41,776 bases of DNA from Candidatus Saccharibacteria bacterium RIFCSPHIGHO2_12_FULL_41_12. Lineage in GTDB: Bacteria; Patescibacteriota; Saccharimonadia; Saccharimonadales; 2-12-FULL-41-12. Position numbers and translations under genes: made by a program. The notes under the pieces are model-generated. The model saw nothing but the letters and a program-made list of their open reading frames with translations, was not told the DNA's origin and made no database searches. Of this stretch, positions 35,869 through 41,776 are shown one piece after another (the first letter of the stretch is position 1; every line of letters begins with the position of its first letter). The DNA lies in assembly GCA_001790445.1 (NCBI GenBank), contig MGCQ01000007.1:17030-58805 (forward strand). Direction: 5' to 3'.

Positions 35869-36042
35869 ATGAATACAACCTTTGCACTTGAGTATAGAAT
35901 TAACTTTCTCTTTGAGAAATGGAACAAGTCGTACATACGGTACGACGAAGTGAATCTCGCAGAAGAAAAGTTAATTCTATGCCAAGAGCCTTTTCGGTGC
36001 AACCCTGAGTTGTCTGGGTTGGCAGGGAGAGGCGGTGCATAG
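35869..36042 (+). CDS. Small ORF (57 aa) immediately upstream of leuS, overlapping a structured leader; candidate only
   Basis: MNTTFALEYRINFLFEKWNKSYIRYDEVNLAEEKLILCQEPFRCNPELSGLAGRGGA*, preceded by TTAAAATAT promoter-like sequence; stop 3 nt before leuS GTG. Confidence 0.4.
   Translation: MNTTFALEYRINFLFEKWNKSYIRYDEVNLAEEKLILCQEPFRCNPELSGLAGRGGA
35895..35979 (+). promoter_or_regulatory. Nested inverted repeats in the leuS leader
   Basis: TAGAATTAACTTT (35895..35907) / AAAGTTAATTCTA (35967..35979), 13 bp perfect; inner GTCGTAC-ATACG-GTACGAC (35928..35946); further CAACCC/GGGTTG at 36000..36021. Confidence 0.6.
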
Positions 36043-36045
36043 GTT

Positions 36046-38514
36046 GTGAGGTATAATCCGAAAGATATTGAACCCAAATGGCAAAAACTTTGGGAAGAAA
36101 AAGGTACGTATAAAGCGGATCTAAATAGTTCCAAGCCAAAGTATATCGCCATGAGCATGTTCAACTACCCGAGTGGTGCAGGCATTCACATTGGACATGC
36201 TATGAATTACACAATTAGTGACGTAAAAGCGCGTTTTAAAAGACAAAATGGCTATGAGAGCTATCATCCTGTTGGTTGGGACGCCTTTGGATTGCCTGCA
36301 GAAAATTACGCTATCAAGGCGGGCGTTTCGCCTCAGAAGAGTATGGCAACAATTATTCCAAAATACCATAAACAATACAGGGCGATGGGCTGGAGCAATG
36401 ATTGGTCAAAGGAGATATCGACCCATACACCTGAGTATTACAAGTGGACGCAGTGGATTTTTAGCCAAATGTATAAAAATGGGCTAGCATATCAAGACGC
36501 ACGCATGCAGTGGTGGTGCGAAAAATGTCAGACAGTTTTGGCTAACGAGCAAGTTATTGACGGAAAATGCTGGCGGCATGATGGGTCAGATGATCCAACA
36601 GTAGAAAAGAAGGAAGTCAAGCAATGGTTTTTCAAAATCACAGAGTATGCGGATGAACTTTTAGATTCAATAGACGGATTAGACTGGACCGAAAGTGTCA
36701 AATTAGCTCAAAAAAACTGGATCGGTAAAAGCGTTGGAGCAGATATAGATTTCAAGATTTGGGGTGGCAACCAGTCAATTTCGGTCTTTACAACCAGAGC
36801 TGATACGTTATTTAGTGCAGCCTTCATTGTTCTTGCACCTGAACATGATCTTGTAAATCAAATCACTAGCTCAAAAAACAAACCAGAAGTCGAGGCATAT
36901 CAGAAAGCAGCTCAACTAAAGAGTGAAATTGAGAGACAAGCAGTCACCGACAAAGAAAAATCAGGCGTTTTTACTGGCGCCTACGCAGTTAACCCTGCAA
37001 ACGACGAAAAAATACCGATTTGGGTTGGTGACTTCGTTCTGGCGGGTTATGGAACTGGTGCTGTTTTTGGTGACATCCATGATGAAAGAGATTTTCAATT
37101 TATCAATAAATTTAATATTCCGGCTAAAGTTACTGTTATACCTGAAGATTTGGGTGAGGCAGAACGCGTTAAAAATAAAGAGTATTCTTACACAAAAGAA
37201 GGAGTATTAATCGACTCAGGCAAGTTTAGTGGGATGCGTTCAGAAATTGCTCGAGACGCAATTATTCAATGGCTTAGCCAGAACAAAGTTGCAACCGAAA
37301 AAGTAAACTACAAAATGCGGGATTGGAGTGTTAGTCGTCAGCGCTATTGGGGTGCACCGATACCGATAATTAACTGCGAAAAATGTGGGACTGTACTTGT
37401 TCCAGATGATCAGTTGCCAGTTGTGTTGCCTGAGCTTGAAGATTTTCAACCAAGTGGAGACGGACGTAGTGCCCTTGCTCGCGCAAAAGATTGGTTAACC
37501 GTGGATTGTCCAAAGTGTGGCAAAAAAGCCGAGCGCGAAACAGACACGTTGGATACATACATTTGTAGCAGCTGGTATATGTATCGGTATTTTGACCCGA
37601 AAAACGATGAGAAAATATTTGATTCTGACGTTATTAACCACTGGATGCCGATAGATTTTTATAACGGCGGGGACCATGCGACAGCACATCTACTATATGC
37701 AAGGTTCATAGCACGGTTTTTCACCAAAATTGGCATTGTTGACAACCCGGAACCTTTCAAACACATGCTGTTTAATGGCAAGGTAACGGCCAGTGACGGC
37801 AGTGCCTTTAGCAAGTCGAAAGGCAACGGCGTTGATCCTCTAGAGATCATTGAGCAAGGTTATGGCGCTGATGCGCTCCGGACGTATTTGATGTTTGCTG
37901 CTCCTCTTGAATTCGGCGCACGCTGGGACCCACAGGGTGTCCCTGGTGCATATCGATTTTTGTCGCGTCTTTGGACTCTTGTGCAGGAGTATCTTGGCGC
38001 TAAAAAAGCACCAATTAGTCAAGAGGTTGAGAAAGAATTACTGCGTATAACACATTCAACCATCAAAAAGATGTCTGAGGATATAGAAGCAAACCGCTAC
38101 AATACGGCAATTGCCGCCGCTATGGGCGGAGTCAACGCCCTGTATAAACTAAAAACGGATGCTCTTAGCAACGGTGCAGCTTGGAAAACTGCGCTTGAGG
38201 CTACGGTAGCTTGCGTGGCACCTTTTGCGCCGCATATTGCAGATGAATTATGGGCTCAGCTGGGCAATGAGTCGAGCGTTCAGATTGATAGTTGGCCCAA
38301 GCACAACGATAGATATATTGTGACCGATAAAATCAAAATAGTCGTACAGATTAATGGAAAACTTCGTGGAATGGTTGAAGCATCCAAAGATACGAAGCAA
38401 AAAGATTTAGAAGAGTTGACCAAGAATGAAGAGAACGTAGCAAAACATTTACAGGGCAAAACTATCAAAAAAGTGATTTATGTTCCAGGTAAACTTATCA
38501 ATTTTGTCGTATAG
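36046..38514 (+). CDS. leuS: Leucyl-tRNA synthetase; GTG start
   Basis: 'MFNYPSGAGIHIGHAMNYT', 'FSKSKGNGVDPLEIIEQYG'-type KMSKS region, 'DRYNTAI'-like anticodon-binding domain, 822 aa. Confidence 0.97.
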   Translation: MRYNPKDIEPKWQKLWEEKGTYKADLNSSKPKYIAMSMFNYPSGAGIHIGHAMNYTISDVKARFKRQNGYESYHPVGWDAFGLPAENYAIKAGVSPQKSMATIIPKYHKQYRAMGWSNDWSKEISTHTPEYYKWTQWIFSQMYKNGLAYQDARMQWWCEKCQTVLANEQVIDGKCWRHDGSDDPTVEKKEVKQWFFKITEYADELLDSIDGLDWTESVKLAQKNWIGKSVGADIDFKIWGGNQSISVFTTRADTLFSAAFIVLAPEHDLVNQITSSKNKPEVEAYQKAAQLKSEIERQAVTDKEKSGVFTGAYAVNPANDEKIPIWVGDFVLAGYGTGAVFGDIHDERDFQFINKFNIPAKVTVIPEDLGEAERVKNKEYSYTKEGVLIDSGKFSGMRSEIARDAIIQWLSQNKVATEKVNYKMRDWSVSRQRYWGAPIPIINCEKCGTVLVPDDQLPVVLPELEDFQPSGDGRSALARAKDWLTVDCPKCGKKAERETDTLDTYICSSWYMYRYFDPKNDEKIFDSDVINHWMPIDFYNGGDHATAHLLYARFIARFFTKIGIVDNPEPFKHMLFNGKVTASDGSAFSKSKGNGVDPLEIIEQGYGADALRTYLMFAAPLEFGARWDPQGVPGAYRFLSRLWTLVQEYLGAKKAPISQEVEKELLRITHSTIKKMSEDIEANRYNTAIAAAMGGVNALYKLKTDALSNGAAWKTALEATVACVAPFAPHIADELWAQLGNESSVQIDSWPKHNDRYIVTDKIKIVVQINGKLRGMVEASKDTKQKDLEELTKNEENVAKHLQGKTIKKVIYVPGKLINFVV

Positions 38515-38604
38515 TTTTTGGTCAAGCTCGGCATCTAAGATATAATTACTATAAATAGTTGTCAATCAAAGCCAAATGCTTTGATTCAGAAAGGAGTAAA
38601 TTAA

Positions 38605-38745
38605 GTGGGAAAACCGAAAAAAAGGACTTCTCATCGTAAAACTGGCTTGAGGCGTAGCCATCTAGCGCTTAAACTGGCTCGTGCAGTGAATTCAAAAAGC
38701 CCCATTAAAGTATTTACAACAAAGAAACAGTCTCCAAAGGTTTAG
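38605..38745 (+). CDS. rpmF: Ribosomal protein bL32, zinc-less form; GTG start
   Basis: 46 aa MGKPKKRTSHRKTGLRRSHLALKLARAVNSKSPIKVFTTKKQSPKV with AGGAG RBS upstream; not in the supplied ORF track because short. Confidence 0.88.
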   Translation: MGKPKKRTSHRKTGLRRSHLALKLARAVNSKSPIKVFTTKKQSPKV

Positions 38746-38804
38746 TAATTAGATTATTTAGTGTAAACAGAGTAAAATAAACTTAAAGAAGTAGAATTAA
38801 CAAT

Positions 38805-39299
38805 ATGGCATCGAACAGGCATTTGAGTAGAATAATAGTCCTCCAAACCCTCTACGAATTTGACTTTCGTGGAGATGCGGGCGACAACAGTGCCGATATT
38901 GACGAGATATTGAACAGAAATCTCGAAAGATACAAATCTGCCGTTGACGACAAAAAGTTTGCCAAAAACATGACAATTAGCGTACACAAGTTGGCCAGCA
39001 GTTTGGATGAGCAACTGCAACCTTTGGCGCCGGATTGGCCAATTGCCCAGATAGCACGGGTAGATAGAGTTATATTAGAGATTGGTGCTTACGAATTACA
39101 GCATCACCCAGATGTTCCCCCAAAAGTGGTCATCAATGAGGCAGTAGAATTAGCAAAAAGTTTTGGCGGTGAAAATTCTTCAAAATTTATTAACGGGGTT
39201 CTAGGTAGCCTCTTAAAACAACTCAAGCCAGAGGAGTTTGGCGATAAATCAAAAATAAAGAAAAAGAAAGTCGCAAAAAAGAATAAATTAGCAGACTAA
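38805..39299 (+). CDS. nusB: Transcription antitermination factor NusB
   Basis: '[12 protein letters not shown]', '[14 protein letters not shown]', '[29 protein letters not shown]'. Confidence 0.95.
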   Translation: MASNRHLSRIIVLQTLYEFDFRGDAGDNSADIDEILNRNLERYKSAVDDKKFAKNMTISVHKLASSLDEQLQPLAPDWPIAQIARVDRVILEIGAYELQHHPDVPPKVVINEAVELAKSFGGENSSKFINGVLGSLLKQLKPEEFGDKSKIKKKKVAKKNKLAD

Positions 39300-39310
39300 A
39301 GGAGTGAGTA

Positions 39311-39814
39311 GTGGTTAAAAAACCAAATACGAACATCAACAAAATCAAGAAATTTTTCCCGAAGAGGAATTTTATCATCAAGGAGGCCGTAAAAGAGCCA
39401 ACTAGTGGTGGTATGATTTTTCGTCGTGATAAAAATAATTCAATTGAGATATTGTTGATCCAAGATGCAAAAAATCGTTGGACAATACCAAAGGGCCACA
39501 TAGAAAAAGGAGAGACAGCCAAGGAAACAGCAGAACGTGAGATCAAAGAAGAAACCGGACTTAAAGAGATGACGGTTTTGGGCTATTTGGGAAAGATAAA
39601 CTTTCGATACAGGCGAATGACTAGTTTGGTGCTGATGACCACAGAGATATTCCTAGTCCGAGCAGAGGGTGATAGTTCAAATCTTAAACCAGAAGAATGG
39701 ATGAACGGCATCAAATGGTTTGCAGCAACAGATGCTTTGGACAAAATCGAGTATGAGGATATAGGCAAGTTAATCTTGCTAGGATTAAAAAAAATAAGGG
39801 ATCAAAATTTATAG
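39311..39814 (+). CDS. NUDIX hydrolase
   Basis: GHIEKGETAKETAEREIKEETGL Nudix box. Confidence 0.94.
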   Translation: MVKKPNTNINKIKKFFPKRNFIIKEAVKEPTSGGMIFRRDKNNSIEILLIQDAKNRWTIPKGHIEKGETAKETAEREIKEETGLKEMTVLGYLGKINFRYRRMTSLVLMTTEIFLVRAEGDSSNLKPEEWMNGIKWFAATDALDKIEYEDIGKLILLGLKKIRDQNL

Positions 39815-39817
39815 TTT

Positions 39818-40558
39818 ATGTTTGATGTATCAAAATATATAGTTTTTGCAAAAGAAAAACTCAAAGTTAAGTTCGACAATATAGATATTTTAATAACAGC
39901 TTTTACCCATCGGTCATATCTCAATGAACACAAAAAAACCGTCAAGGAACACAATGAACGGCTTGAATTTTTAGGTGATGCTGTGCTTGAGTTGGTAGTT
40001 ACTGAATATCTTTATCTGAATTATAAAGAGGCCGAGGGTATTTTGACAAACTGGCGGAGTGCTCTTGTTCGGACAGAAAGCATTGGCGAGGCTGCCACAA
40101 AACTTGATTTTGAACCACTTTTGCGACTAAGCCGTGGAGAAAAAAGAGGTTCCGACAGAGCCAGAGCTCAGATACTGGCCAACGCATATGAGGCTGTAAT
40201 CGGTGCGATATATCTTGACCAAGGATATGAAGTGAGCAAACAATTTATTTTGGACACGTTAGTTGTCACTTTGCCTGAAATTCTTGAGACGGGGTCCTGG
40301 ATGGACGCAAAGAGCTACTTGCAGGAATTGTCTCAGAGTATAGAGGGGTTCACTCCAGTATATCGAGTTCTGGTTGAGGACGGCCCCGATCACGAAAAAA
40401 CATTCACTGTAGGCGCTTTTGTTGGTGAGAAGCTACGCGGTCAGGGCATGGGTCCGAGTAAGCAAATAGCCCAGCAAAAAGCTGCAAGTGAAGCTTTGGA
40501 ATACTACAGAAGCGTCCAGAGTAATATGAAAATTGACAAGAAGGGCAAGAAAAGTTAA
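39818..40558 (+). CDS. rnc: Ribonuclease III
   Basis: 'ERLEFLGDAVLELVVTEYLY' signature; C-terminal dsRBD. Confidence 0.96.
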   Translation: MFDVSKYIVFAKEKLKVKFDNIDILITAFTHRSYLNEHKKTVKEHNERLEFLGDAVLELVVTEYLYLNYKEAEGILTNWRSALVRTESIGEAATKLDFEPLLRLSRGEKRGSDRARAQILANAYEAVIGAIYLDQGYEVSKQFILDTLVVTLPEILETGSWMDAKSYLQELSQSIEGFTPVYRVLVEDGPDHEKTFTVGAFVGEKLRGQGMGPSKQIAQQKAASEALEYYRSVQSNMKIDKKGKKS

Positions 40559-40628
40559 AATTATACGCATAGATTGTATTATCAAAACGTTAAATTATTG
40601 TTAAGGAAGTGAGATTTTGTTTTAGTTT

Positions 40629-41114
40629 ATGTTAAGTATCAGAATGCAGCGGCTAGGTCGCAAAGGTTATCCAACGTACCGCATGGTTGTTCAGGACAAG
40701 CGGCAATCACCAACAAGCGGCAAAGTGATAGCACTAATTGGCAACTATAATCCACATACCAAAGAAGCCAATATAGACAAAGAAGTAGCTACCAAGTTTT
40801 TGTCTAACGGAGCTCACCCCAGCCCAAGAGCTGTTGCTTTATTAAAATCACAGGGTGTAAAAATTCCAAAATGGGTAAAATCAGAGAAGAAAACACAGAA
40901 ACCAATTAAGAATTCTGAAAAACTTCGTAAAAATCGCCCTGCAGAAGATGTAAAATCAGAAAAATCTAAAGAAGTTGAGGCACCGGCAGAAACCCCAGAA
41001 ACTGAAGTAACAGAAGACAAAGCAGAAGCCAAGCCAGAAGAGTCTGCGACAGACGTGCCTGCGGAAGAATCAGCGCCAGAGTCTGACAAAAAAGAACCTA
41101 CAAAAGAAGCCTGA
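40629..41114 (+). CDS. rpsP: Ribosomal protein bS16 with long acidic/Ala-Pro C-terminal extension
   Basis: 'MLSIRMQRLGRKGYPTYRMVVQDKRQSPTSGKVIALIGNYNPHTKE' core followed by ~60-aa low-complexity tail. Confidence 0.95.
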   Translation: MLSIRMQRLGRKGYPTYRMVVQDKRQSPTSGKVIALIGNYNPHTKEANIDKEVATKFLSNGAHPSPRAVALLKSQGVKIPKWVKSEKKTQKPIKNSEKLRKNRPAEDVKSEKSKEVEAPAETPETEVTEDKAEAKPEESATDVPAEESAPESDKKEPTKEA

Positions 41115-41338
41115 GGCTCTCTTTTATCTTTGTGCAATATAGGATTTTCGCACTTTCAGCCATCCCCAACCCTCACCTGACTGGCTGAAAACAACAGGTA
41201 TTCTTTCGATGTAACCTGCTACCTCTCAATAATCCCAGTAGTTTTCATCTAAGCCATATTGAGCTCTGTGAATTGGCGTAAAATACGAAAGTCCTATATA
41301 ATCAAAATATCAGAAATTAACAATCGAGGAGATAATTC

Positions 41339-41776
41339 ATGAGTAGTATTGATCAACAATTTGTTGAATTTGTTGTAAAATCAATTGTCAGCAATCCGGA
41401 TTCAGTCCAGATAACAAGAACAATAGACGAAAAGGGTGTGTTATTAGAACTAACTGTTTCGCCTGACGATCTAGGTAGAGTTATTGGTAAAAAAGGAGCA
41501 ACTGCACAAAGCATTCGAACGCTTCTACGAGCCCTAGGTACCAAAAACGAGGCCAGATACAATCTAAAAATAGTTGATAACGGCGAACCACGACCTGATA
41601 GAGCAGAGAGAGGTGAATCATCAGAGAATTCCGGCGGTTGGGGAGATGCCACGTCAAGTAGCGACGATGTCCAGATGGCTGAAACCAGTGAGCCAACAGC
41701 AGAACCAGTCGTAACGTCAGCAGAAGAACCAGCAGCAGAACAAGCAGAAACGGCTCAAGAAGAGCCAAAACAAGAT
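41339..41776 (+). CDS. khpA: KH-domain RNA-binding protein (KhpA-like) with acidic tail, 3' end beyond window
   Basis: 'MSSIDQQFVEFVVKSIVSNPDSVQITRTIDEKGVLLELTVSPDDLGRVIGKKGATAQSIRTLLRAL'; open to window end. Confidence 0.9.
   Translation, partial: MSSIDQQFVEFVVKSIVSNPDSVQITRTIDEKGVLLELTVSPDDLGRVIGKKGATAQSIRTLLRALGTKNEARYNLKIVDNGEPRPDRAERGESSENSGGWGDATSSSDDVQMAETSEPTAEPVVTSAEEPAAEQAETAQEEPKQD

Noticed and set aside
36000-36045. T-box riboswitch upstream of leuS
   Set aside because: GC-rich segment GGCAGGGAGAGGCGGTGC is loosely reminiscent, but the canonical T-box antiterminator sequence and specifier loop could not be found.
1-41776. CRISPR array
   Set aside because: No regularly spaced repeat/spacer pattern or cas genes seen.

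Overview
This 41.8 kb window looks like a Patescibacteria/CPR (Saccharibacteria-like) chromosome using the standard code; TGA is used as a stop throughout. Housekeeping blocks (pepP-like/secG/ABC-SBP on the left; def, lemA/htpX, ligA, a Mur ligase, ddl, an aminotransferase, leuS, rpmF, nusB, NUDIX, rnc, rpsP, khpA on the right) flank an accessory region at about 5.8-23.6 kb. The accessory region contains: (i) a surface/adhesin-like gene bracketed by a ~84 bp duplication of the 5' end of an EamA gene; (ii) a tRNA cluster whose tRNA-Gly 3' half is repeated, in inverted and direct orientation, at the boundaries of a CDF-transporter cassette and a Fic cassette; (iii) an overlapping-gene type I restriction-modification operon, hsdM-DUF3800-(wHTH+TM protein)-hsdS-(RloC/PrrC-like ATPase with a CPFC zinc-hook candidate)-hsdR, with echoes of the hsdM 3' end left at two cassette edges; and (iv) a VapBC-like TA pair. 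The main points for follow-up are the composite RM/anticodon-nuclease-like operon, the tRNA-Gly-derived cassette boundaries, a compensatory-looking G19-C56 to A19-U56 change in tRNA-Gly, a strongly atypical tRNA-Cys, a truncated tRNA-Glu-like sequence, and loss of metal ligands in CDF, LigA, L32 and PDF. All calls were made by eye; no database or folding computation was run.
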